Shown: in pieces, positions 26,448 to 34,808 of the stretch
Layout: every line of letters starts with the position of its first letter
How positions within the stretch are numbered: the stretch's first letter is position 1
Made by a program: the position numbers and the translations under genes
Notes under the pieces: model-generated
Told to the model about the DNA's origin: nothing
The model's database searches: none
The model's input: only the letters and a program-made list of their open reading frames with translations
From: Chlorobaculum parvum NCIB 8327
GTDB lineage: Bacteria; Bacteroidota; Chlorobiia; Chlorobiales; Chlorobiaceae
NCBI RefSeq assembly: GCF_000020505.1
Contig: NC_011027.1
Coordinates: 1,286,001-1,350,000 of the forward strand
Length of the DNA: 64,000 nucleotides
Direction: 5' to 3'

Positions 26448-27677
26448 TCAGATGCTGATTATCTCTTCCCGGACGGTAGGTTGTTTGGGGTCGATTGCAG
26501 CGAACTGCGTCAGGCCACCGAGGGCTGAGGCCGCCGCCTCGACGCCCGCCGTGTACATAAGTTCACTGTGAACACGGCCGGGATCGAGTTTCTGAAGGAA
26601 GCTGGTGTCGCCATCCATTCTGGTCTGTTTCATCATTTCGACCATATGCCTGGTAGCCGACTCGAACTGGTAAGGCTCGTAAGAAAGACGGCGAGCATTC
26701 CACTCCGGATGCTTGATCGCGCCCGTGCCGGAGGGGCCGTAGGTTTCCAGATCGTACTTCATCATCGCTCGTTTTACGATCTTTTCAGGAAGTGGGAGGT
26801 ACTTCGACCCATCTTTGGAGAGGATATGCGCAGCCTGTTCGGGGTTGTTAAGCGCCCAAAGCTCCGCCTTGACCAGCGCCTGAATCACCTTGTGCGACCA
26901 CTCCTGATCGGCAATATCCTTCTCGTTCATGACCGCTACACAACAGGGGTGGTTTTTCCACACGTCGCCCGTGAAGCGCACGATACGACCACCCGCCAGC
27001 ACTTCACCAGCGGCGTTAAACGGCTCGGCGACGATGTACCCATCGATGGCGTTCGAGGCGATAGCCGTCGGCATGTCCGGCGGAGCCATGACGAACAGGT
27101 TGACCTGCTTGCTGCTCAGCGGCGCGGTCTTGCTCTGGATCACCGGTTCGATACCATATTCGCGGGCGATCATCTGCAAAATGATGTTGTGCATCGAATA
27201 CCAGTAAGGAATGGCGATCTGCTTGCCGCCGAGATCGGCATACGACTTGATGCCGCTCTCTTTGCCGACGGTTATGGCCGAGCCGTTGATGTGATCCCAG
27301 GCAACCACCTTGACCGGGAAGTTCTTGCTGTAGCGCATGTAGATCGGAATGGGAGCCAAGAGATGGGTCAGGTTGAAGCGTCCGGCCATAAAGGCCTCGG
27401 CCATCGGCGCCCAGCCGCGGATCAGCACCGGCCGTTCGGAGTCGATACCCAGCTCCTTGTAGAAGCCAAGCTCATGAGCAAGGATGATCGGCGTGGCGTC
27501 GGTAATCGGCAGGTAACAGCTCGTGACCTTCTTGCCGCCCTTCACCGCAGCGGAACCACCTTCGGATTTAGGGCTGCACGCTGCCAGCAATGAACTGCCG
27601 CCAAGAACCGCGCCGAGACCGATGGCCGACTGCTTGATAAAATCCCTGCGTGAAAAGCCATTGTTTCCTTGACTCAT
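26448..27677 (-). CDS. NrtA/SsuA-like substrate-binding lipoprotein with Tat signal
   Basis: A 409-residue periplasmic binding protein of the NMT1/nitrate-sulfonate class. The N-terminus combines a twin-arginine motif (SRRDFIKQS at 9-17) with a lipobox ending in Cys34 (SLLAAC), so it is probably exported folded and lipid-anchored. The mature part shows LPITDATPIILAHELGFYKELGI, GRFNLTHLLAPIPIYM, KQIAIPYWYSMHN and DGYIVAEPFNAAGEVLAGG, the usual two-lobe pattern. The ligand cannot be read from sequence. It is followed by a 131-base gap containing a 6-bp hairpin (26375-26393) before the permease gene. Two TAACAATTGTT palindromes lie upstream. Confidence 0.9.
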   Translation of the reverse strand: MSQGNNGFSRRDFIKQSAIGLGAVLGGSSLLAACSPKSEGGSAAVKGGKKVTSCYLPITDATPIILAHELGFYKELGIDSERPVLIRGWAPMAEAFMAGRFNLTHLLAPIPIYMRYSKNFPVKVVAWDHINGSAITVGKESGIKSYADLGGKQIAIPYWYSMHNIILQMIAREYGIEPVIQSKTAPLSSKQVNLFVMAPPDMPTAIASNAIDGYIVAEPFNAAGEVLAGGRIVRFTGDVWKNHPCCVAVMNEKDIADQEWSHKVIQALVKAELWALNNPEQAAHILSKDGSKYLPLPEKIVKRAMMKYDLETYGPSGTGAIKHPEWNARRLSYEPYQFESATRHMVEMMKQTRMDGDTSFLQKLDPGRVHSELMYTAGVEAAASALGGLTQFAAIDPKQPTVREEIISI

Positions 27678-27803
27678 GAGAGCCTCCTTTTGCTTGTTGA
27701 ATGGATAATTTGAAACGACTCTTTTCCGAACTCAGCGTATAGTCAGGTAGCGCGCGCATGCTGCCGCACATCCCCCCCTGCTGAAAAGCAGAAAACAAAA
27801 TGA

Positions 27804-27815
27804 TAACAATTGTTA
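27804..27815. promoter_or_regulatory. Palindromic operator candidate 1 (TAACAATTGTTA)
   Basis: An exact 12-base palindrome TAACAATTGTTA, 127 bases upstream of the binding-protein gene start. On the minus strand its context is GATATTAACAATTGTT, which matches site 2 (plus strand) over 16 bases. The binding regulator is not identified. Confidence 0.55.
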
Positions 27816-27996
27816 ATATCGACCACTAAAAAAAGACTTCCGATTGCTGGAAGTGAACGAAAACCTGATATGCTGCTTGCAATAAGCGCGTTCGTGATGT
27901 CAGTGAACGCTGAAGTCAGTACTCGAAGGGAAGAGAATGGCTTACTACTGTATCGGCACTTAATTACATTTCTATATCGACATCTCATTATGATAT

Positions 27997-28008
27997 TAAC
28001 AATTGTTT
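27997..28008. promoter_or_regulatory. Palindromic operator candidate 2 (TAACAATTGTTT)
   Basis: A near-exact copy of the palindrome (TAACAATTGTTT) in the context GATATTAACAATTGTT, 28 bases beyond the cooC stop codon and in the promoter region of the transporter genes. Together with site 1 it could allow cooperative binding of a dimeric repressor or activator. Confidence 0.5.
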
Positions 28009-28036
28009 ACAATATTCCAAAACTGAGACCATCCTG

Positions 28037-28828
28037 TCAGAAAATTTTTTCTCTTTCTGTCAGGGATTCGAGGCGGTCAACAAGGCTCCTGATTTTTGCG
28101 ACCAGCTCCGGACAGGCCTCATACGGCATCGCCCCGGAAAGATCCGCGCTGACCGCCTCCATGTCGAACGGCATCCGCTCGATGACCCGCTCCGCGCCGA
28201 GCTTTCCGGCGACAGCGAGAGCCTGCTCCTCGCCGTGAAGCTTGTTGAGCACCAGGCGCGTCTCCGGAATGCCGGTGTGTTCAGCAAGTTCGATCAGCTT
28301 CCGCGCTGTGCTGATCGAGCGTTCGCCCGGCTCGACGACCACCAGCAACAGATCGACCGACTGCGCGGTACCGCGCGTCATGTGCTCAAAACCCGCCTCC
28401 ATGTCGAGCACGACCCATTCGTCGCGCTCGACCATGAGGTGCCGCAAAAACGACCGGAGCAGCGCGTTTTCGGAACAGTAACAGCCCGACAGCGCCTCCT
28501 TCAGGGCACCCATGACGATGGTCGGCACACCGTTCACATCGACCGAATAGCGGGAAACGAAATCATCAACCTTTGGATTCAGAACGAAATAGCCGCCAGA
28601 CTCCCCCGGCTTCGCTCCGGTGCGCTCCTCGATCAGCGCCTTGCGTTCCACCAGCGGCACGATAGCTCCCATCCGTTCGCTATCGTAACCGAGCGCATCA
28701 GCCAGCCCTGCATTGGGGTCGGCATCAATCGCGAGAACCTTTCGCCCCCTTGATGCAAGCTCCCTCACAATCATTGAACTGATCGTCGTTTTTCCGACGC
28801 CGCCTTTACCACTAATTGCTATTTTCAC
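28037..28828 (-). CDS. cooC: CooC-type nickel-inserting ATPase
   Basis: A MinD/ParA-fold ATPase of 263 residues from the GTG at 28828, chosen because GGAGGT lies 5-10 bases upstream. The upstream in-frame ATGs at 28840 and 28867 are less well placed. The deviant Walker A GKGGVGKT is at 7-14, the DADPNAGLADALG loop follows at 36-48, and a Cys-Tyr-Cys motif (GCYCSENALLRSF, Cys116 and Cys118) matches the CXC nickel site of CooC. CooC loads nickel into CODH. Its presence argues that the CooS homologue downstream is still a nickel enzyme. It is the first gene of the cluster. Confidence 0.88.
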   Translation of the reverse strand: MKIAISGKGGVGKTTISSMIVRELASRGRKVLAIDADPNAGLADALGYDSERMGAIVPLVERKALIEERTGAKPGESGGYFVLNPKVDDFVSRYSVDVNGVPTIVMGALKEALSGCYCSENALLRSFLRHLMVERDEWVVLDMEAGFEHMTRGTAQSVDLLLVVVEPGERSISTARKLIELAEHTGIPETRLVLNKLHGEEQALAVAGKLGAERVIERMPFDMEAVSADLSGAMPYEACPELVAKIRSLVDRLESLTEREKIF

Positions 28829-28861
28829 TTGCACCTCCATTGAATTTCGCTTCCCCATTAT

Positions 28862-28873
28862 TAACAATTGTTA
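28862..28873. promoter_or_regulatory. Palindromic operator candidate 3 upstream of cooC
   Basis: A third exact TAACAATTGTTA, about 34-45 bases upstream of the GTG start of cooC, in the context ATTATTAACAATTGTTACC. It overlaps the alternative ATG at 28867, which argues against that start. The same motif in front of both transcription units suggests one regulator for the whole locus. Confidence 0.55.
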
Positions 28874-29091
28874 CCATAAAAAACAAGAAGACGGTTCTTT
28901 TATTCCGGAATCCGGCAGGTCGGCGCAATACCGATTAATGAGCTTTTTGCCGGGATTATTGCATGCTTTTTCGCCAGAATCTGATACTTTTAAAGCCATT
29001 ATGCGGTTTTTCGATAACAAATTTGAGCGAACATTCTTTGCCGAAAAAAGCTCGACATGATCGCCAACTGGTTCCCTGTTCTGACGCTGGC

Positions 29092-29691
29092 ATGAGCGCG
29101 ACCGAAACAAAAACGACCTGCCGTTACATCATCACCGGCGGGCCGGGCAGTGGCAAAAGCACGCTTATCGCCAGGCTCGAACAGCACGGCCACCGCTGCT
29201 ATGCAGAAGTGTCACGCGAGCTGATCCGCCGCGAAGCCCAGCGTCCGAACGGCGTAATGCCTTGGAACGACCTCGAAGCCTTCGCCAGCCTCGCCTTCGA
29301 AGAAATGCTCCGCCAGCACAACCACGCCGCAGCAACTGGCGAGCTCTGCTTTTTCGACCGAGGCCTTCCCGACATCTTCGGCTACCTCCACGAGAGCGGC
29401 CTCGACATCCCCGAAGCATGGCTCGACACCCACAACCGGTGCCGATACGAGCGCACGGTCTTTATCCTCCCCCCGTGGACTGAAATCTATATCAACGACA
29501 CCGAACGCCCCCAAAGCCTCGCAGAAGCCGAAGCGCTCCACCACGCCATCCGCGCGGTGTACGAATCGCTGGGATACAAACTCATTGAAGTACCGAAAGT
29601 GCCGGTCGATGAACGGTGCGAGTTTGTGCTGGAGAATTTGAAAGGAGAAAAACGAGGATTTTCGGCTTTATGCCAACACGAAACGACGTAA
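29092..29691 (+). CDS. AAA family ATPase (AAA_28-like)
   Basis: A 199-residue P-loop NTPase from the ATG at 29092 (MSATETKTTCRYIITGG). Walker A GGPGSGKST is at 16-24, followed by YAEVSRELIRREAQ and a likely Walker B/catalytic stretch LCFFDRGLPDIFGYLHE. The pattern matches the small predicted ATPase family AAA_28, related to nucleotide or NadR-type kinases. An upstream in-frame start at 28963 would add 43 residues of no recognisable character. Divergent from cooC, with which it may share a promoter region. The specific role is unknown. Confidence 0.8.
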   Translation: MSATETKTTCRYIITGGPGSGKSTLIARLEQHGHRCYAEVSRELIRREAQRPNGVMPWNDLEAFASLAFEEMLRQHNHAAATGELCFFDRGLPDIFGYLHESGLDIPEAWLDTHNRCRYERTVFILPPWTEIYINDTERPQSLAEAEALHHAIRAVYESLGYKLIEVPKVPVDERCEFVLENLKGEKRGFSALCQHETT

Positions 29692-29761
29692 AGGGCTCTT
29701 ACAGCAACACCTCAATAGAGCGACTGTAACGAGCAGCGATAAAATGAAGTGAAGCTCTGAA

Positions 29762-30859
29762 TCACGCAACGATCAATTCTTTTGCTGGCAAAATATGCCT
29801 CAGAATATTGATACGATGCACTGCCGCAGCCTGATAAAATCGATACACAGGAAAACCTGGAGTAACTCTTGAGTCTTTAGTTCTTTTAAGGTTATCTCTG
29901 TTGTTATGCCAAACGTTTTCATCATAATCAGGAATTGTTTCTTGCCCTGTTCCAAAGAGCAGTCCATTCCGCGCAGCCTTTTTCCAGGCATCAACTCTAC
30001 CCTCTTTAGGAGCTTGTAGATTGATAATTTCTTTTACCGTTGACTCTATCTTTGAAAAATCTATAAATGCTGCCTTATCGGCAAAATCAGGATGTTCTTT
30101 AGCTACTCTCTGAAATATTTCATGGATTTTTACACAGAATTCGACATAGGTTTCCGGATTATTTCTAACTGGACAATGTGCCCCATCAGTATTATTTTCA
30201 TAAACAAAATTCCAGACAAGAAAAGGCCTGTCAGGATAGGTCATTACAGCTCCATGTCCTAAAGCACCGGTTACCTCCTCTGCAAGCCATGACTTGATAT
30301 TATGAAATAACCCACCCTCTTTCGGGTAATCATTCACAAATTTTTTCGCTTTATCAGTGATATATTTCTCGATATCAGGACTTAATGATACATGAAAAGC
30401 AATACTATTGTTCACAATTTTGTTATGCCTCGAACTCACTCCGGAAAAACCATAATGCGCAAAGGTATCTGCATAGACATGGGCTATTATACCAAGTAAC
30501 GGCAAAGCAAACGGCTGGTTCAGCAACGCTACATTGTATTTGATCATTTCTTGTGCTATTTCACTATCTTTTTTGCAAACCAGTCGCTGCGTATAACTAT
30601 CGCCCTCATTACCCGGTAGGAAATGAAAAGGGACCCATATTTGCCGCTGATCTTCCCGGCTAAGATTCTTCAAATGCATCGTATGATGCGCAGTAGCCTC
30701 AGCATCCAATCGGGCGCCGTCCCTGAAAAATACACTCTCTTTTTCAGCATTATCATCAACAAATTGAGCAGCTGTCGCAATCGTTTCGCAAACCTCTTTT
30801 TTCAACCCGGCAGCCCGAGCCATGGCGTAGGTACCATAATAGTGCATATCGAGTTGCAT
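29762..30859 (-). CDS. DUF6765 family protein (phospholipase C-like helical fold)
   Basis: A 365-residue protein that I recognise as DUF6765-like from MQLDMHYYGTYAMARAAGL at the N-terminus. The many histidines and acidic residues (DMHYYGTY, ATAHHTMHL, AHVYADTFAHYGFSG, LGHGAV) suggest a zinc-site fold similar to S1/P1 nuclease or phospholipase C. A TGAGGG ribosome site precedes the ATG. No signal peptide is seen. The gene is clearly AT-richer than its neighbours, suggesting horizontal acquisition. It stands alone between an ATPase gene and a flavoprotein gene, and its function is unknown. Confidence 0.75.
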   Translation of the reverse strand: MQLDMHYYGTYAMARAAGLKKEVCETIATAAQFVDDNAEKESVFFRDGARLDAEATAHHTMHLKNLSREDQRQIWVPFHFLPGNEGDSYTQRLVCKKDSEIAQEMIKYNVALLNQPFALPLLGIIAHVYADTFAHYGFSGVSSRHNKIVNNSIAFHVSLSPDIEKYITDKAKKFVNDYPKEGGLFHNIKSWLAEEVTGALGHGAVMTYPDRPFLVWNFVYENNTDGAHCPVRNNPETYVEFCVKIHEIFQRVAKEHPDFADKAAFIDFSKIESTVKEIINLQAPKEGRVDAWKKAARNGLLFGTGQETIPDYDENVWHNNRDNLKRTKDSRVTPGFPVYRFYQAAAVHRINILRHILPAKELIVA

Positions 30860-30898
30860 ATTTCCCTCACTTTACCTTAAAGGTTAACGCGATACACC

Positions 30899-32098
30899 TC
30901 AAAACAACGGATTGAGCAGATTCACCAGATCGAGTTTTTTCCGGTTATGAGCAATAATATCGGCCAGCAAATCAGCGCGAGACTGTTTTTTCGATGCAAA
31001 CTGCAAAAGCGTTTCCATAAGAAAACGGCTGTTCAGCATGGTTTGCAGAAAATAGCCGACGCTGAACTCGTCGAACTCGAATGCTTTTCTCCACAACTTT
31101 TCATAAAACGCTCCGGCCTGTGCGCGATCATTCTCCGCAAGCGCTTTGACGATAGCATCAGCTGCGAATTGACCACTTTTTATGGCATAAAAAATCCCCT
31201 CTCCGCTCAGCGGATCAACAAAACTGCCGGCATCGCCAGCAAGCAAAACATTGCGTTGACTCCGCATTCCCCGAAATGAACCGAACGGCAGAGGCCACGC
31301 TTTCAGCGTACCCGGCTCCATCGCCGCATCTTTCAGCTTGCTGGAGACAACCGGGTTTTCAGCGACAAAACGCTTGAACATGTTTTTGAGACCGCGCGGC
31401 TCCTTGAAACGCGTCATGATGCCCACGCCGATGTTGGCTCGCTTTTCACCGGCGGGAAATACCCAGCCGTAGCCCGGCAGAATGAGATTGTCGTAATGAA
31501 GTTCGATGGAATCGCTCAGGCCGTTAACGTTTGAAAAATAGGCCCGCATGGCAAATCCCTGCTGCTCTTTCTGTCGGTTCAGGAGCCCAAGCTGAGCGGC
31601 TATCGGCGAATAGACGCCGTCAGCCGCAACAATGCACTTCCCGTAAAATTCACCTCCAGAAGTACTTAGCCCCCTGGCCGAATCACCGTTTATGATGAGC
31701 TCGCGCGACTCGGTATTGTCGAAAAAGGAAATCGATTCGTGGGCTTTTACACAGGTAACGAAACAGTCGTCGAGCAACGATCGGGGGATAACGTAACTTT
31801 CGCTCGACCGGTCGCCGGTTTGCGACAACCGTCCCTGCACAACCGCGCCATCGGGAGAAAAGAGGGTGATGCCTTTGAACACCGTCAGCGGCCCTACTCG
31901 CTGGCGAACGACCTCCACGACACCAAGCTCTTCAAGAAGCCTGACCGATGCTGGGGTGACGCCGTCGCCGCACGTTTTATCTCTCGGGAACTGCGCCTTG
32001 TCGATCAAGGCAACGCGCAACCCTTTCCGCGCAAGCGACAAAGCTGCCGTGCACCCTGCAGGACCAGCCCCGGAAATCACCACATCAAACGGTTTCAT
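30899..32098 (-). CDS. Geranylgeranyl reductase family flavoprotein
   Basis: A 399-residue FAD-dependent protein: dinucleotide-binding GAGPAGCTAALSLARKG at 10-26, KTCGDGVTPASVRLL at about 41-55 (hallmark of the geranylgeranyl reductase/BchP family), CIVAADGVYSPIAAQLGL in the middle and VLLAGDAGSFVDPLSGEGIFYAIKSG as the second FAD motif. Relatives reduce isoprenoid chains of chlorophylls, quinones or lipids. The target here is not determined by sequence. Directly upstream lies a degraded fragment that copies its last 50 or so residues, evidence of a former tandem paralogue. Confidence 0.87.
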   Translation of the reverse strand: MKPFDVVISGAGPAGCTAALSLARKGLRVALIDKAQFPRDKTCGDGVTPASVRLLEELGVVEVVRQRVGPLTVFKGITLFSPDGAVVQGRLSQTGDRSSESYVIPRSLLDDCFVTCVKAHESISFFDNTESRELIINGDSARGLSTSGGEFYGKCIVAADGVYSPIAAQLGLLNRQKEQQGFAMRAYFSNVNGLSDSIELHYDNLILPGYGWVFPAGEKRANIGVGIMTRFKEPRGLKNMFKRFVAENPVVSSKLKDAAMEPGTLKAWPLPFGSFRGMRSQRNVLLAGDAGSFVDPLSGEGIFYAIKSGQFAADAIVKALAENDRAQAGAFYEKLWRKAFEFDEFSVGYFLQTMLNSRFLMETLLQFASKKQSRADLLADIIAHNRKKLDLVNLLNPLF

Positions 32099-32130
32099 GC
32101 GTCACTGGAATTCAGGATTGAAGCCGCCGG

Positions 32131-32390
32131 TTATTGCTGAGCATAGACCCCAGCTTGAAAGAACGGATTCAGCAGCTTGTACAACTCGCACCATCTGCGA
32201 TTGTGCGCGATTATGTCAGCCATGAGGTTGGCCAGATATCGCTTATCTGAAACGTAACGCAATAACCATTCAAGAAAAAAACGCGCGGCAAGAAACTGCT
32301 GAAATAAGCAACTCCATGATGAACAGAGAAGAAAAGACGAGGAGGGTTACGCAACGTCAAAACGCCAGAAAAGCTCTGCTGCCGGAATGT
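32131..32390 (-). pseudogene. Decayed C-terminal remnant of a geranylgeranyl reductase paralogue
   Basis: On the minus strand, a frame ending at 32131 (TAA) encodes FLEWLLRYVSDKRYLANLM and then ADIIAHNRRWCELYKLLNPF. This aligns without gaps to the end of the intact flavoprotein (ADIIAHNRKKLDLVNLLNPL). Farther upstream, similarity continues in shifted frames (AELFWRFDVA versus EKLWRKAFEF), interrupted by a stop and frameshifts, to about 32390. No start codon or catalytic part remains. It is most simply the tail of a second copy whose front part was deleted. Confidence 0.8.
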
Positions 32391-32430
32391 CAGTTTGATG
32401 TAATGGCTCGGCTACTCCTGCGGCATCGGA

Positions 32431-33015
32431 CTAACTCCAGACTTCAGGCAGGTTGCCATCGGCAGTCTCGATCAGCAAAGCTTTTGCTGAATTGTCGATT
32501 CGCCCGGCCGGTACGTACGCCAGAACATGTTGCGCAAACGCAGGCAAACCCATCAGCATTGCTGAAATCCTGATGGGAGGCCCAGACGGCATATGAAGCT
32601 TGAACCACCGCATCGAGGGCGCGTACTCAACACGTCGAACCTGCACCCAGCGGATGTAACCGCGTTGTCCAGTCAACCTGCCATAGTCGAGCCCATCGGC
32701 GCTGAGGCGATGACGGGCAAAAAAGTAGTCGGCGACCATAGCGAGCGACATCCCTGCGAAGAAAAGGAAAATGAGGGTCGTCCAGATAGTGGTTGTGCTG
32801 TTCTTGCCGATGGTGTTCGACACCACAGCGATACCGGCAAAAAAAGCGAATCCGATGAGCCCTATGACCAGAATACCCGTTGGATGCCTTAAGGTATTGA
32901 CTTCCGTTACAGACCGTCGACTCATCCTGCTCTTCGAGAGCCATCCCATGATGATGGTCAGCGCAACGCCCGGAAGTGTCCATTGAAGTATCGGGATCCA
33001 CCAATCTTTCTGCAT
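32431..33015 (-). CDS. Hypothetical membrane protein with PH-like C-terminal part
   Basis: A 194-residue protein if started at the Met at 33015 (MQKDWWIPILQWTLPGV). An upstream start at 33051 is possible. Three hydrophobic segments are evident (about 8-24, 46-66 and 75-95), followed by a soluble region with alternating strands (FFARHRLSADGLDYGRLTGQRGYIRWVQVRRVEYAPSMRWF) resembling PH-like or bacterial membrane PH domains. I do not recognise a named family. It has no clear operon partners; the TPM genes lie upstream on the same strand. Confidence 0.6.
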   Translation of the reverse strand: MQKDWWIPILQWTLPGVALTIIMGWLSKSRMSRRSVTEVNTLRHPTGILVIGLIGFAFFAGIAVVSNTIGKNSTTTIWTTLIFLFFAGMSLAMVADYFFARHRLSADGLDYGRLTGQRGYIRWVQVRRVEYAPSMRWFKLHMPSGPPIRISAMLMGLPAFAQHVLAYVPAGRIDNSAKALLIETADGNLPEVWS

Positions 33016-33151
33016 CACGATGCTATGGTCTAAGGAGTGGCCGACGGCCAAAAAATTTCTGCAATATTCTGGATTTCCTTTCCCGAAAAGGACAAATCAA
33101 ATGTCCATATTGTCGGCGTGGTGACGCGATTCAACAGCCATCACCATCCCC

Positions 33152-34099
33152 CTACCAGCTGCCGGAGGCACCGCCACCGCCTGACGATCCCCCACCGCCA
33201 GAAAAACTCGATCCACCGGACGACCACGACGAACCGGAACCTCCAGAGCGAATCACCATGCCACCGATTGAAGCCTGCCCCTTCGTGCGAAGATCTTTCT
33301 GAGCTTTCTGATACCAGTCGGTGTTCCGGATGAACAGCTTTGCTGCCGGAAAGCCGACCAGATAGGTGATCAAACAATACAATGCGCCATCCGGGCCCAG
33401 CACAACCATGGGAAAAACCGCCCAGAAGGGTATCAGAAAAAAGTATAAGAACCACCCGAAACCAGGCGTGAGGATGCCAATCGCCGTAAACAGCCCGATG
33501 ATGCCGAAAACAAACGCGCCAATGAGAATGCGCTCCGTTATCGAAAGCTCCGGCCCCTCCATTTCAAAGAAACCCGACTTTTTCTTCGAATCGGACTTGA
33601 CTGCTGTCTCCGGCAATACCCCACCCTCGAGGACGTTCATCACGGCTTTGGCGCCATCCGTGATACCACCATTAAAGTCTTCGTTTTTGAATTTTGGGGT
33701 CATAATGTTTTGAATGATTCGCCCTGCCGTTGCATCAGTAAGCGTGCCCTCAAGACCGTACCCCACTTCGATGCGCATCCGCCGGTCGTTTGGCACCACG
33801 ACGATCAAGACACCATTATCCTTCTCTTTCTGACCGAGTTTCCATGTTTCGAAAACCCTGACCGCGTAATCTTCGATGCTCTCCCCATCAAGCGTTGGAA
33901 TCGTCAGGACGGCAATCTGGTTGCCGGTGCGCTGTTCATGTTCCTTCAGACTCTCCGACAATGAGCGCTTCACCTCAGGGGAAAGAAGCTGCGCGTTGTC
34001 CGTGACCCTCCCGGTCAGGTACGGCACCTCCGCGCCAAAAAGGGCTGAGCTGACAAACAGCACGATCGGGAGTAACAGAAAGATCACTCGCTGCTTCAT
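33152..34099 (-). CDS. TPM domain protein with Gly/Ser-rich tail (YgcG-like)
   Basis: A 315-residue exported protein: signal peptide of about 22 residues (VIFLLLPIVLFVSSALFGAE), then a TPM (TLP18.3/Psb32/MOLO-1) domain at about 27-160 with LTGRVTDNAQLLSP, TGNQIAVLTIPTLDGESIEDYAVRVFETWKLG and GVLIVVVPNDRRMRIEVGYGLEG. Two or three hydrophobic segments at about 190-250 follow, ending in a Gly/Ser repeat tail (SSGGSSFSGGGGSSGGGG). In photosynthetic organisms TPM proteins aid photosystem repair; bacterial roles are unclear. The 4-base overlap with the other TPM gene indicates a joint operon. Confidence 0.88.
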   Translation of the reverse strand: MKQRVIFLLLPIVLFVSSALFGAEVPYLTGRVTDNAQLLSPEVKRSLSESLKEHEQRTGNQIAVLTIPTLDGESIEDYAVRVFETWKLGQKEKDNGVLIVVVPNDRRMRIEVGYGLEGTLTDATAGRIIQNIMTPKFKNEDFNGGITDGAKAVMNVLEGGVLPETAVKSDSKKKSGFFEMEGPELSITERILIGAFVFGIIGLFTAIGILTPGFGWFLYFFLIPFWAVFPMVVLGPDGALYCLITYLVGFPAAKLFIRNTDWYQKAQKDLRTKGQASIGGMVIRSGGSGSSWSSGGSSFSGGGGSSGGGGASGSW

Positions 34100-34743
34100 A
34101 CTCCCTCCTCCTCGATAATGTCGTTGGGCAATTCGTCGCTATGGAGTTCAGGCGAGGTGGCGGTGAGTATTCGGGACAGATAGTCCAGACCGGCATCGAA
34201 GGCTTGGGCGACTTGCCTACGCTTCAGCAATGAAGTCATTGCCGCGATCATGTTGTTTACATCATCTTCCTTTAAACGCTTGCCCAGCCCCTTGTCAGGC
34301 AGAATCACAACCCGATGTTCGAACAAACTGACCAGCAGCAGAATGCCTGTTCTCTGCCGGGTGGCAAACAGCTCGCGATCCAGAAACAGCGCTTTGGCAT
34401 ACTGCTGCACCTCAACTTCGGCGCGGTAGTCGGACAAGAACAGTTTTGCAAATCGCGGCATCATGACCGTCAGCAGCGCCAAAAGCGCACCACCCGCCAG
34501 TATGCCCACCACCACAATCAGTAGAGACGCTTCCGGATACCACGCATAGAGCCTCCAATGCAACAGAAACAGGATCAATCCGGCGACCGACGCGCCCAAA
34601 GCGAAAGCGTTCCATGGCAACTCGGCATACGCGTCGCTACGCTGGATGACGCTCAGAACGATCTGGGTTCCGGTGCGCTTTTCCGTTTCAGCGACGCGTA
34701 GATCCAGGCGACGGCGCTCATGCTCTGATAACGTTGGTTTCAT
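34096..34743 (-). CDS. TPM domain membrane protein
   Basis: A 215-residue protein from the ATG at 34743 (MKPTLSEHERRRLDLRVAETEKRTGTQIV). An in-frame start at 34785 is less likely. After a short N-terminal TPM segment come two hydrophobic stretches (about 43-62 and 69-92) and a second soluble half including FATRQRTGILLLVSLFEHRVVILPDKGLGKRL, which matches TPM. This is the YgcG/DUF2207-neighbour type without a Gly-rich tail. It overlaps the next TPM gene by 4 bases, and the two proteins are probably a complex. Confidence 0.82.
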   Translation of the reverse strand: MKPTLSEHERRRLDLRVAETEKRTGTQIVLSVIQRSDAYAELPWNAFALGASVAGLILFLLHWRLYAWYPEASLLIVVVGILAGGALLALLTVMMPRFAKLFLSDYRAEVEVQQYAKALFLDRELFATRQRTGILLLVSLFEHRVVILPDKGLGKRLKEDDVNNMIAAMTSLLKRRQVAQAFDAGLDYLSRILTATSPELHSDELPNDIIEEEGV

Positions 34744-34808
34744 TGAAAATCCTCGTGTCCGGAGATTTTTTATTTGATAACGCAAAGCCTCTGCGCCGAT
34801 AGCTTCCG

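Larger units (their letters stand above)
27678..28036. other. Spacer between cooC and the binding-protein gene, with two palindromes
   Basis: A 359-base AT-rich spacer with no gene. It holds two copies of a 12-base palindromic motif (listed separately) and probably a promoter for the ABC transporter genes. The spacing implies that the binding-protein gene can be transcribed independently of cooC. Confidence 0.6.

Noticed and set aside
28840-28867. Upstream ATG starts for cooC
   Set aside because: The ATGs at 28867 and 28840 give N-terminal extensions not seen in CooC/MinD proteins, and one lies within a likely operator. The GTG at 28828 is preceded by GGAGGT at proper spacing.
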